Shown: positions 23,640 to 34,885 of the stretch, one piece after another
Layout: each line of letters begins with the position of its first letter
How positions within the stretch are numbered: position 1 is the stretch's first letter
Assembly: GCA_002633005.1 (NCBI GenBank)
Contig: NMRA01000015.1
Span: forward strand, 1,021,598-1,085,597
Source: Phoronis australis
Taxonomy: Eukaryota; Phoronida; Phoronidae
DNA: 64,000 nucleotides
Direction of reading: 5' to 3'
Program-made: the position numbers and the translations under genes
The notes under the pieces: model-generated
Seen by the model: the letters and a program-made list of their open reading frames with translations, nothing else
Told to the model about the DNA's origin: nothing
Database searches by the model: none

Positions 23640-25524
23640 AGCATTCAAGCGCCACCTGTTGGAAACACATTACCAAGCACAACACAAAGCTTATAAGCTG
23701 CCTGTCATACAGTTCAACCGTCCACACAACAGTTTATGAAGCATCTGCCACTGGCAAATATAGGATGTCGCAAGAGGTGGCCCAACCACAATTACCGAAG
23801 GAAAATGGTCGTGTAACCCTTGAAAACAGAGTGCTGCTGGCTTTTTGTTGGCATCTGTAGTGGCCTCCTTTATCCACTTATGCTGTGTGATGCCATTATA
23901 TAACTTATCTATGTGTAATGCCCATGCAGCATGTGGTAGCCGTTGGAATATTCAAAGTTATCCAAGAGTGAAAAGAATTATCTGAAACGGGAATGTTCTC
24001 ACCTTTCAGTTGTTGAAGAAATTCAGGTTCAGAGCTAATGATGAACACTATGCTTTTGAAAATATATTGATATTTTGACACTTGCTTGAAGATTAATAGA
24101 TAATCAATAATTATACTTGTGTGGGTCGAGATTATCAAGTCTTAAAAGTAAAGTACTTGTTGAATGACAAGTATGTTCCCTAATGTTGAAAACTTCTGTG
24201 AGATTTGTGTATCCGTAAACATATAAAACGTACCACTAAGAGTTCAAATCAGTTTTTAAGTTTTATTACATCAGATTTTAATCTTGTTATAGACTGTGAT
24301 AATTAAAGTACTTAAGATTAAAAATTTCTTTATCTGATAGAAACTTGTGAAATTTTGCACAGTGAAATATGTTGATGTCAAATCTTTCTTTGGTTCCTGT
24401 AAAACTCATAGAATCACTCCATCCCGTCTTGACCTTTTGGGGGTCAGCGTCGTGCATTCCAGGAAATATTCAACCGTAGAGTTTTTGCCAAGAAGAGATT
24501 AGTGTTCCTTGGTCTTGTATTGTTGAAGCAAAACTGCAGGCATCATTTTTCTTTTATTTGTTAGTAGTTTTTTTAGCATCGCTTGGTACTTTTTTTGTTA
24601 AATTTAAATTTTAACTTAAAATTTGTTGGTTGAAGATATACCAATTTAGTACATTGTGTTCATTTTATTTTATACTTGAAAAATCACGGCTGTCATGAGC
24701 AAGGGAGCAATGGCCTCAACCAATTTGTAGTAAAGTTTTGTCATTGGAATGTTTGTTCTAGCAAATAGAATTTATATGACGAAAATTGCTTTTGGTTGAC
24801 AAATGGGTAACAGTTTTGCCAGCAACCTACGATATGTAATTTCCCTCCAGAGTCCTGAGAATTGTTTTCTTGAGGTTTCCAAATCATACTCTGTCAGTCT
24901 GTAAAGTACAAACTTTATGTTGTCTCTCTAATTACATGTTAGTCTAGTCCTCACTTATTAGTGATCTTGTGTCATTTACTATTAATTGATGAAATTGGTG
25001 ATCTCTGTTAATTTTCAACGGTCCACTCTCTGTAAGTGCCTTTTGTGAGTTCATAAATGATATTTATTTTCTTTTTATCTTTCTATGCCAGTGGGTACAC
25101 GGGTCATATGAAGCCCACACGAAAGTATGTAAAATTCTACTTTTGTTAATGAAAGTGCTTAGATCAACATACACTACTATAACATTATCATGGTAAGAAG
25201 TCAATTAGCTATTTCTTGATTAAAATAACAAATTAAAATTAGTTATTTCAATCAAGAAATAGTTTTGAAAAATAATAAAAAATTGCGATGTCTAACTCTA
25301 GAATCCATCTTTACCAGTCGTGCCAGTAGACAATGTATTTTAAATCATACTTCTAGTAAATACTCGTGGAATTTACTGACAGACAATGGCTTCACTGAAA
25401 TAAGTGACTTTGTCTTATAAATTTCAAATTTGCTTGGCATTCGCCGGGACTCGTGTGAAAGATAACACATTCCAATTTCAGACATTCCATCGTCTCTGCT
25501 AGAACTTATACTCTGACCTGAGAC
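23640..25524. other. Convergent 3' region between ARMC9 and GNB1L
   Basis: Holds the ARMC9 3' UTR (after TGA 23639) and the GNB1L 3' UTR (before 25525). Candidate poly(A) signals are AATAAA at 25274-25279 on plus and its complement TTTATT at 25063-25068 for the minus gene; if both were used the two transcripts would overlap. A 21-bp hairpin sits at 25209-25262. No further coding sequence recognised. Confidence 0.5.
25209..25262. repeat. 21-bp near-perfect hairpin between convergent genes
   Basis: Arms 25209-25229 and 25242-25262 (CTATTTCTTGATTAAAATAA and its inverse) differ at one position and are separated by a 12-nt AT loop. It lies between the possible poly(A) signals of ARMC9 and GNB1L. 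It could be a MITE stub or a 3'-end structure. Confidence 0.75.
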
Positions 25525-27815
25525 TCAACCATTGTAAAGATCCCAGAAAGTAATCTGACCATCTTTAGATGCAGCTGCCATTGTGCCACAATTTGAAAAC
25601 GCTACGCACTGTATACTGTCCCGATGAAAAGTTAACACAGCCAGGGGAGATAATTTCTTAAAACTGAATATTCTAACTCTGTGATCCCATCCCGCTGTGG
25701 CGAATATCTTGTTGTCTTGTCTAATTTTAATGGCATTTAGTCCCGGATTGGTTATCTCTATTTTATTGCATAACTGAACACTATCATCGGTAACTGTCCA
25801 GCACACGACACTGTTATCTGCAGATCCAGAGAATCCTTTACAAGTTTGAGGGCTGTAATCCAGACACATTATTGGTTCCGTATGTAGTTTTATATCACAG
25901 AGTTGCCTGCACATTTTAGCATCCCACAGCACAACTGATCCACTCTCATGGCCGGTCAAAATCCTGTTTTTATTACAAAACAACATGGTCATCGTCATTC
26001 CTTGATTACGCGCAACTTTCAACGTCCTTTTGTCTTGGTCGCTGAATTTTTCTTGATCGATGTCAATGATTTCAATATCTGACTGTGAGGTGGCGCTTGG
26101 AACAGCGAGCAGAAAGCAGGTTCCATTAACGGTGTACAGAGCACATTGACAAAAACCAATGTCTGAGCATGAGTAACTACCTGCAAATTAAAAGTCCTCG
26201 CTGATTTAAACAGGCAAAGTTCATGACATCATACTGTTACTCTTCAACAAGGAATTTCATTTTGTAAAATTTCGCAAAAAAACCAAAAAAATGTATTTTA
26301 TATCTGACAACTTTTATGAAGTATAGTCGTCATAAACCAGCACTTCATGAAACTCTCTCAATATTTATAACACTGCAGTCAGTCTTCAAAAAATCTTAAA
26401 ATGACCATTTTGGAGATTACTTTTTGTGAGAAACAACTGAAAAATAACTGTAGGATGAGTTGGCAAAGCAAACTTAGAGAGAGTGAGAATCACACTGAAT
26501 AAAAACCAGGCAAACCATCCTCATATTTGTGTTTCACAAACACCCAAGGAAGGTACTGGCCAATATTTCACTGCTGTTCTGCAACTGCCACCAGAAGGCG
26601 CTACACTCTTGGGTTCCAGCTAAATGTTGATGTGGTTTTTAAGCTCAACCTAGTAAAACGTAAATGATGTAGAATTTAAATCAAATGTAAAGAAGTACTG
26701 ATGGAGCTGCCAAAAACACCCTTGTGCAATTTTTTGATCTTTTATCAACTTGGAATAATATCAAATCAAATGAGTAATGAATGTTCAAAATTTTTCCATA
26801 AGCATTAGGCTCAACCAAAAAACAAAATTCACCCAGGTTTCTGAGATACATACCAAGAGTTGTTAGCTTACATCCATCTAAACTCCACAGTGTCACATGT
26901 CCATCTCTACCTTGACTCAGGACATGACTGTCACCAACCATTCCTAACCACAAAACAGACTTGACATGAGCCGAGACCTCTTCCACAGCTCTTTTAGACT
27001 TCACCTGCCATACTTAAAAAGACAACAGAACTTCATGATACAATGAGAGAGGGAGGGGGAGAGGGAGAGAGAAAGATAGACCAAGAAAACACCTTTCCCT
27101 AACAAGTGTTCTTAAACAGACATTATCGGTTTCATGGTAAAAAAAATGCATTTTTAGAATTATTGTTCAATGACATAGGCTTTCCGAAATTATTAGCTTT
27201 GAGCAGAGCTATAAAACAACAAAATATGACGGTTTTTGAGGTTTTATTTATAGTTGCCAATTTTTGCCGTTGTCTGTCACACATTCCCTGAAATCAAGGT
27301 TATGATGTTTATCAATTGGGATTTAGCCTGCCAGCAGAGCGTTAGAGCAGTGACCACAAGGTTCGCAGGTTCAGATTACGTAATAAGGCTGACCTCCGAA
27401 AAATGTTTTGCCAATAACATCTATGTAACAAAAGAATTGGTGCATGACGAAGAAAGAGACAGTGGCAGCTCCTGACAAAACAATCGTCCAAGAATGAGAT
27501 GATTAGACAGGTGGGCAAAAATATATTATTAATCTAGAATTTAGTTTTTCTGTTGTTTAGCTTTGTTTAGAGGCTACATTGTTTAGCTGTTCAGGTTAAA
27601 TTCTCTCAATTAGCATATTTTGGATGCGCACAACTGTAGGTTATACAGAGAGTCTAGAATAAAGCATTACTGTACTCCATTCTAGTACCTTTTATCACAC
27701 CCTCTGAACTTCCAGTCAACATCAACAAGCCAGTAGAACTTGAACAGTGAAATATGCATGCCGTCACATTGCTGTCCCGTAGAACATACTTTGGCTCAGG
27801 TTCAGAGCGACTCAT
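25525..27815 (-). CDS. GNB1L: WD40-repeat protein, G protein beta subunit-like 1 (GNB1L), complete
   Basis: Three coding exons on the minus strand: 27689-27815 (ATG 27815-27813), 26854-27012 and 25525-26180 (stop 25527-25525). Phases join at 1 and 1, giving 313 aa (human protein about 327). The second exon's acceptor is the AAG at 27013, not the later CAG: only this keeps frame and restores IKVWQVKSKRAV, matching the HIWSLQTRRAV region of the family. WD40 signatures include LSQGRDGHVTLWSLDG, GSVVLWD, GSADNSVVCW, ATAGWDHRVRIFSF and SKDGQITFWDL. GNB1L (yeast Asa1-related) works with the TTT co-chaperone complex in maturing PIKK kinases. An acceptor at 27819-27820 just upstream of the ATG implies a non-coding 5' exon, which I could not place. 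Confidence 0.9.
27043..27075. repeat. GA-rich simple repeat
   Basis: A short purine tract of GAGAGGGAGGGGGAGA type within GNB1L intron 1. Confidence 0.7.
27320..27400 (+). mobile_element. tRNA-like SINE fragment
   Basis: TTTAGCCTGCCAGCAGAGCG resembles a degenerate A-box region and GGTTCGCAGGTTCAGATTAC (27360-27379) a B-box region. No acceptor or anticodon stem pairs well, so it is a relic rather than a tRNA gene. It lies in GNB1L intron 1, on the opposite strand. Confidence 0.4.
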
Positions 27816-29440
27816 CGTCTGAAAATAGATATTCAGATAAGTTTAAGAATCACTTGCACACAACTCCATGGAATTAACCCCAGAAAATCCCTTCAGTCCT
27901 ACACATCTTGGCCCAGTGGAGTAAAGTGTCCGCAATGAAGTCACAACAATAATTCCTGGGTGTAAGAAGATGATGGTCTGTACAGAGAATTAAGTAGGGA
28001 TAGCAAACCCATTAGCTTAAAATTTAATCTTACAACCAGATTTTTAAGTCGTGTGTAGAAAGACCAACAACCATGGCCATAAGCGAAGTGATCCAGGTTT
28101 GCTGGGTAAACAGTGAATTCCCAAACCAAACAAGTGATTCTGAATAGCAAAACATTTGCGAGCAAAAATGTCAAGAGTGTTGACTGGAGAATGAGGGTGT
28201 CATGGGCAGTTATTTGAAACTTGGGTGTTATTCAGAAGTGACAATGCTATTTCTCCCAGATTTCGCCTGATTTTGAAGCCGACAGTACAAATAAAAAAGT
28301 CCCCTGCAATTCAAATACAATTTTGGTAAATCTTTTGGTACCCTGCTAATATTCACAAAATATGTACTGCAGTCGCCGCTTAAGTTAAAAAATCCTAAAT
28401 AAAGGCTTAATAAGTGACCAAATCATGGTCACCTACATTTCTAATAGTTGCTCACACCCCAGCAAGGTGCCTCTTCCCCTTCTTCGTCTTACTACAGCAA
28501 ACTTCAACAAGTTGAAGGCATTGGTGGACGTCACTCCGGAGACAATATTGTTTACAAATTAAAATTAAAGCAAATGTATATGCAGTTGAGAAGGTGCATA
28601 GTGCAGATTAAAAACAAACATGTTCTGGGAACAGTTTGAGTCGCTAATCCTATGATGGAATTAAAGCAGCAAAAAGGGTCAGCACTCACAGTGTCCTTCA
28701 TGTACAACAGAGGGAGCACTCACAGTGTCCTTCATGTAACAATCACGACTTAAAAGTTGAATCATTCTAGATGAGTCAGGCAACTGCTGTCTTTATATGT
28801 AGACATGGGGTGTAGTTGACAAGCAGCACAGGGATAAGTCACCTGTGGATGCACACTTAATGCAGTAGGCAATACATGTCAACCAATATGGGAATTATGT
28901 ATTTGCTACGTATTTTTTACCGTTTCTACGTGCCATGGCTTATAGCACGAAAATGAATTAATACGCATTTCTGCCGATGTTCATAATAAAGTTTTCAAAC
29001 TTTCACTTTTACTGGCAATCTCTTTTATTGACATAATCTCATATCTCGAGTTACCAAACAGTATAACATTTAACAACACAACACTCAAAAAGGCGGCCCC
29101 TTCAGTGCCTCAGCTCCAATAATAGCATAGGTAACTTAGGTACATGCAATGCATTTTAACACTTGACCATCTTTTGAGTCGTTGTCGTCAGAGCTATGGG
29201 TTTCTATGTTCTTTTACAAAAATAATATGGTTAGAGCAAAAACTGGTTGACAGGTATGCTCACCGCCCATACATACCGGCGATTTACCTTTTGAGTATAG
29301 TATCAGCTCAGTCAATGACAACAGACAATGCCCATTCATAACTCACAGACAGTGTCATTGACAGACTGGCACTGTCTGAACCATTGGGTGCAACAGCAAT
29401 CTGATTCCATACACAAGTTCTACAGTATGTTAGAAATGAG
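27816..29440. other. Upstream region of GNB1L
   Basis: Should contain the GNB1L 5' non-coding exon and promoter. The only structure I see is a two-copy 37-bp repeat containing AGCACTCACAGTGTCCTTCA (28685-28740). No TIR pair or coding exon recognised. Confidence 0.4.
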
Positions 29441-29939
29441 CCGAGGAAATTAAACTCAGTTCCCCGGTACGCACCGGCACCCGCACCGCATCGGGAGAGC
29501 GTCTAGTGAAGGATCTTCGTGCTTGCTACTCTCAATCATCTGTCTCCCCCTAGTGGCTGGAGACGACGTCTTTCTCAGCGTGCGTGCGCATCTCTGAATC
29601 TCCACTAAGGCGGTAAGTTCGTTTGAGAAATTCCTCCAACATACACTTCAGTTTTAGTGGTTCCATTTTAAATTGTTAAACTTCCCGTGATTTAAGCCAT
29701 TCAGTTTTAGTATGGAATCTTAATTCTAGCGTCCAGAACTTGTACGTGTGGCTCGTTCTGTAAATATTGAACTTTGATTTTTTCATCCAGTCGCAATCCC
29801 GTACAGTGACGTCATCAAATCGAGCCTGACACCTACCGGCGATTTGAAATTGATATCATAGAACATAGTCTAACATGTATGCTAATCATGTGGATGCAGA
29901 AATTATGGTTCTAGGTTAAAAATTGATGACGTTATGATG

Positions 29940-30003
29940 TTAAACTGCTATATATTCTAGTTGTGGCAGTGACACTGCTATATATTCTACTTGTGGCAGT
30001 GCT
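29940..30003. repeat. Two-copy ~31-bp tandem repeat
   Basis: CTGCTATATATTCTAGTTGT and its near-copy (CTACTTGT) occur directly repeated, each followed by GGCAGTG. Confidence 0.75.
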
Positions 30004-30349
30004 GACAAAGTACATTCAGTGCCAGTTATGATCACTAATAAAACCTTTGGACTTTGGAGCTAATGAGTGACTGGTAGTAGTTGACAAATCCAAAGGATTC
30101 TATGCTGGTAGAAATTTTCTTTTTTCTGATGCTGTCCATATTTCATAAAATTAAAAGTAAATGAATTAGGCATTTTACGGTCATAAAATCCTCAAAATAT
30201 TAATTACGGTAATTGGATTCTCCGTTTCCATCATCAACAAGAACACCAAAACCACCACCGACTCAAAATGCTTCTGATTTTGATGACACTTGTGACCGGA
30301 ACTGTTTCCTATTTTAGCCACTATGTGTCGTCACAAGACCAAAATAATT

Positions 30350-30619
30350 TAAAGTTGTACTTGACCCCATTTAAGCTGGCTAGATACTGATTTGTCTTGC
30401 TTCTCATCAATTGGATCTCATAATGCAAGTCACGTGCGATTACGTACATGTGCCATTTGATTTTTTGAATTCACAATTCCAGGATCAGTCAACTCCAATA
30501 AATTCTGAAGCGTTTTCGTAAGTCATTGGAAATGGAATTTTCTGTGGAATAAAAGTTGTAAAAGTCCCAATTCAATTTTTTGTTTTTAGCCTTCTAAACT
30601 GGGCGAAATACACCTTTAA
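30350..30619. mobile_element. MITE of the TAAAGCTGCA family, copy B
   Basis: The left end TAAAGTTGTACTTGACCCCA, then TTTAAGCTGGCT, is matched inversely by the right end AGCCTTCTAAACTGGGCGAA followed by ATACACCTTTAA. Length is about 270 bp. The termini correspond to those at 19332-19639 and 53710. No open frame. Confidence 0.6.
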
Positions 30620-32018
30620 GTTTTATACATTTTGTTCTTGGCAATACTATAACATAAAATTAAGATTGAGTTCAGTTTTTTGACAAGAGAATTGATAAAT
30701 GGTAATCAACCCTACATTTGAATGGACTGTTTTCATATTCAGTTCTGGAAACAAAATGGAAATTTCATACATGTATTATGGTACATTGATTTTTGACAGA
30801 AATAGACTCTTTGGTAGCTGAGTGTTGGAGTTCGTTTTAAATCAAGATACATTTTTTAGCGCAATTTGTCGGCCTGTCGAGGATTTGGAATACTCCATTA
30901 AAATCTTGGGACCTTATTGGATTCGACTAAACTGAGTTCTGTTGTATTTACCATGTAGTCTTTGTCATCCATGGCATGGTCTTATTTTTTATTAATTCTG
31001 TTTCGTTTTCAGGTTGTCATTGTGGAGTATGAAGATGCTAGCCAAATCTGAGTGCTTGGGTTCATCGTTGACCTTTGAGTACTGTGATGAGAGTCTGGTT
31101 CCGTGAAGCGTAATCTTAATAGTGTGATGGCAATGATGAGACCGTCTCATCACAAGTGTGATGAGATGCTTTTATAGGAGCAACTTAGATGTTGCCATAT
31201 GAAAGATATTCTGAGCCAAGCCTAAAGGCATGATAAGAGACTGCCACAATTATGTCATCACCGGACAGAGTTTGGAAAGATAATGGTTGTTGACACTAGA
31301 GGGGGTGGTTCCATAAAACAAAAACAATATAATTATGAATTAAAAAACTAAGAGCGTTTTTGACAATTCATCTTGAACATTTACATCAAATGAAATTTTA
31401 TTGTATTATTGCAGCTGATGTTTTATTATGAAAGTGCCTTTCTTGTTTACTAAAGTTTACTGAAAAGACATGGTCATGTGACCCAATTAATGGGAGATTG
31501 CTACAAAGTTAAAAATCTAATTCTGCTTGCTTTCTACTTTCAAAAATATATACTTTTACCAAGTTAAATTCTATGGTTTTGTTGATATTTGGCTGAATAT
31601 ACACAGACTTGTCGATAAGGTCATACGTAACCTTAAATACTCAGTACAGAGGTTTTCTATCAAGTTTAAAGTCTTTGTAAGTTATAATGTGAATGAAGTA
31701 AATAAAATATTCATGAATTTCTTTCTTGCAAAATCAATCGCACCACAAAAAATTAAAAATAGAAACTCAAATACAGGGTGGTACAAAAAGTGCCCCGTTT
31801 TAGTTTTCATCTTTAATTCATAATTGTCAGGTGTTGCAGACCAGACGTGACAGACCGGACGTCAGAATCCAATTGGACAATAAACTTGGCAGCAGTGGAT
31901 AAACAAAATTGGAATACTACTTTCCCACAAAACCAGTGCCGACAAAAAAACTGATGCAGATGAGATTTTGACAGGAACAGTTTACCTGACAGGTCAATTG
32001 AATGTTTGTGGCTAAATT

Positions 32019-32690
32019 TCAGGAGACTGGAAATAAGAATATACTAAGGTCAGTCGTCGACCTCTTGGATATTGTTGTCATGTACCCTTTCCTTTTCAAA
32101 CCCAAGAAGCCAGGGTCGTTTTCAGTCCCGTGATTGATGTGACAGAATACTACTCGCTGTGCTATAGTAAAATTTGTATTGTGTAAGGAAACGGCTGACC
32201 TCAACATTCTGTGACGGGCAACTAGTTCAGTGATTTTCTCAGAAAATTTCTCAAGCCGTTCTAGCAAGGTTGGAAATTCTGGCTGAAAGAGGTCTATGCT
32301 GTGACCTCAACTTTTCCTGCCAAAATATAGCCTCTGTCCAGGGCTTGGAATTTTCCTCTCAAGGATTTCCTCTTTTTGGTTTTGATTTTCAATTTCCTCT
32401 TTTTTGATTATTGTGACTTTATTAATAAAAAAATGTTCATTTCAGTTGAATTTTATAACACAAGAAATATTGCTATCACATGAGCCTATTTGAGGAACAT
32501 ACATCACCTGTAATATTTCATCTTTTTTGTCATTGGTCATTCCAAGCCCTGCTCTGTTCTCTTTGTGTGAGAAGTGCGATTTTGTTAAGAAATAGAACTC
32601 GATAAAATTTAACCACTGCTCATTGTACACTCCAGTTTGATGCAAACTGATGTCAAAAGAATCGTCCAGGCCTGCGGTCTCTAACACCTA
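32019..32690 (-). pseudogene. Broken protein-like fragment inside the TIR element
   Basis: On the minus strand an open stretch starts after an acceptor-like TTTAG at 32691 (VLETAGLDDSFDISLHQTGV onward to SHKENR) and is cut at 32551 by the inserted element. Beyond the insertion the frame soon meets a stop, and a second frame is open for about 85 codons (FPTLLERLEKFSEKITELVA, then QRVVFCHINHGTENDPGF), implying a frameshift. I do not recognise the family. It could be a degenerate transposase or a host gene piece captured by the element. Amino-acid composition looks protein-like, but this is weak evidence. Confidence 0.4.
32339..32551. mobile_element. Non-autonomous TIR element, CAGGGCTTGGAAT family, copy 2 (nested)
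   Basis: A 213-bp element bounded by CAGGGCTTGGAATTTTCC and ATTCCAAGCCCTG, the same termini as 3682-4181. CTCTGT lies just outside both ends (one extra C on the left), consistent with a short target duplication. The interior repeats ATTTCCTCTTTTT words. It interrupts the larger element 31774-32776, so it inserted later. Confidence 0.8.
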
Positions 32691-32776
32691 AACTTATGGA
32701 AAATATTGGGTAAGGTCATTTATTCATAGGCAAATTGAAGACTAAGTATAAATAGGGTGCTTTTTGTACCACCCTG

Positions 32777-34618
32777 AACATCTTGACATTACTCGGAATG
32801 TATTACATCACTGGCTTCAAAAGCACATCAATATAATTATTACTTCAATTAAAAGTACTAATTAACACAACTGGAAAAAGCACATTACAAAAACAAGATA
32901 GTAAAACACTCATTTTTAATGCATCAGCAGTCGAACTGCAATATAATGAACTATCTGGGGCATTTCAGAAGTTTTTGGAACCAAAGTTTGCTGTATCCAT
33001 ATGGACATGTATAGTGCAGGCTTGGGGTGTGAAATGGAATATTACAAGAAACGAACAAACATGAACTAGGTTTAACTGTCCTCATAAGCATGGCACAGAC
33101 AAAGGCCAACATACACGGCTGATTCAAATGCCTTTAAATCAACCACATAGCTCTACACCGGTTACTACTAAAGGAGAGGTAGTTAGTGAAATGGGCCAGT
33201 TGGGTATGCTCATTTAATTGCCCTACCTTCACAACTGACATGAGTTATATGGACACCGTAGTCAGCTGGCCGACCACATAGCACATCATCTAAGCAATGC
33301 TTAATAAATCAGTAGTAATCTAATACCACTTAATCATGCAACGCAGAACTGGACACCTTTCTGTTAAAAAGCTTTGTAAAAGTGATGAGATCCTCTACTA
33401 AGTCCATATAATGGGAATGCAATGTCACTGAGCTAATATCCATCACAAAAACTACAGCTGAACTGTGTTGCAATGAACCTTCCTGGAATTAGCCTAAACT
33501 GTTTCTTACAAATGATAAATGAAAGAATTGTTGAAAACCTGAACTACTTCACACCTGCTGTGATAATTCTGTTACATTTCATTAACTAGTGAAAATTGTT
33601 GAGTTTAAGTTGCTTTGTTGTGTGTCAATAACAATAGACTGAGCTTCATGCACAATATCACAGACTGTTACACAGATTACCATTACACTACTGTTACACG
33701 CAGTACCATTACACTATTGTTACACGCAGTACTGTTACACACAGTACTGTTACGCGGAATACCGTTACACTACCCGCCAAATCTATTCAGACAAAATAAC
33801 CTGGAATTCCTCATGACAGCTGGGCAAAATTCAAGCTCATCGTCAAAGTGGCCATCCCTCATGACGGAGAATGAAGGGAATTAAAAAGAAAGCACCTAAG
33901 GTGGCTATTAAAGCCATTCTGCCATTAGAATTTTGTAGCCATGATAAATGACACCAATCACCTTTGCTGTAAACAGAATATTTTGTCCAGTTACTTTTGT
34001 CAGTTACTGTAAAATATGCACACCCAGTCAATTCCTGAAGACGGCCAAGTTGACAGGACTGTTTCTGTTAGCTGCTTCAGGCTCTTCTGGCACACCAGAC
34101 AATACGTCACCAGTGACAGAAGCTAGTTCCTGCAAGTGGAAAGTTCAAATATACCTGGTGTACGAGCAGCCAACTGTGATACATGTGTACAGATGCTGGC
34201 TTTCTGTTTACAAAAACAATATAAAACCATTTTTTTTAAATTTTGTACACAGCAAATTCTGTTTTACTATTTCAAAATAATAAAAAACATAAACAGTAAA
34301 AATTCTTTTAACAATTTGGAACAAAAGTAATTGCTAGTTTTGGTTCCTTACAACATTGGGTGCAAATCCTTAAAATTTTGCCAAATTTGGAGACAGCTGT
34401 TCCGTACAAAACATGCTAAATAAGTAAATTTTCTTGGTAAGTTATTCATGTTGAGAATTTTGATGAAACGGATTTCATTTGTCTGCCACATTGTGTTCCA
34501 AACTAAAGAATTTTATCAGCTTTTTGCTGAAATTTAAACCATAAGAAAAATATTTTGTCTTTAGTGAAACACCGATTTCAAGTTTAAAGTGAGAAATTGT
34601 GCCAAGCGAATCGGTGTC
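32777..34618. other. Intergenic region with a TGTTACAC minisatellite
   Basis: AT-rich, no supported gene. 33665-33775 is a degenerate tandem of GTTACACGCAGTACC-type units. The frames crossing it (33615-33884, 33948-34280) look like chance. Confidence 0.5.
33665..33775. repeat. Degenerate ~16-bp minisatellite (GTTACACGCAGTAC)
   Basis: Six or more diverged copies of a unit with the constant word TTACAC, spaced about 14-19 bp apart. Confidence 0.7.
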
Positions 34619-34818
34619 TCAGCATTTGAGAGGGATGAAGGGGACCGCATAACACTTCATGTATGTAAAATTCACAGATCTGATCATGACCACTTGTTTT
34701 TTACGTTTCACAACAGCGTAAAAATACAGAATCACATCCTCGGTGAGCTTTAAGTCATGGTTCGTGAATATGTAAACGCCAGTTTTACACAGAGTACACT
34801 GTCTTTGAATTCCCTGCA
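34619..34818 (-). CDS. Possible terminal exon of the ankyrin-repeat gene
   Basis: On the minus strand a CAG acceptor (AG at 34819-34820) opens a frame of 65 codons to TGA (GIQRQCTLCKTGVYIFTNHD onward, ending PFIPLKC). It starts in phase 0, matching the phase-0 end of the exon at 34886-34993 only 68 nt away. No homology is recognised, and such a short intron is tight for this genome, so this is a weak call. Confidence 0.25.
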
Positions 34819-34885
34819 CAGTGTATTTGGAGTTGAACGATGTGTTTTATATTAAGAAAGGAAATAAAACAAAGTATCTGCTTAC

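Larger units (their letters stand above)
29440..31710 (+). ncRNA. Possible two-exon, low-coding transcript (or 5' exons of an unseen gene)
   Basis: A CG-richer patch (29460-29612) with repeated CG dinucleotides ends in a strong donor (GGCG|GTAAGT at 29613). About 1.4 kb on, a polypyrimidine tract and TTTTCAG (ending 31012) form a strong acceptor. After it the only frame from an ATG is about 25 codons (ATG near 31031). AATAAA occurs at about 31698-31703. This would be a short spliced RNA divergent from GNB1L. The start is unknown, no homology is seen, and all signals could occur by chance. The patch could instead be the GNB1L promoter. Confidence 0.25.
31774..32776. mobile_element. 1.0-kb TIR element (CAGGGTGGTACAAAAAG), interrupted by a second element
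   Basis: Termini CAGGGTGGTACAAAAAGTGC and the inverse of CAGGGTGGTACAAAAAGCAC match at 20 of 22 positions. Inside, on the minus strand, are two protein-like stretches (below), and a second element (32339-32551) sits between them. No target-site duplication is obvious. The termini resemble those of Tc1/mariner-like or related small elements, but the superfamily is not established. It lies between the possible 29.4-31.7 kb transcript and the ankyrin gene. Confidence 0.75.
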
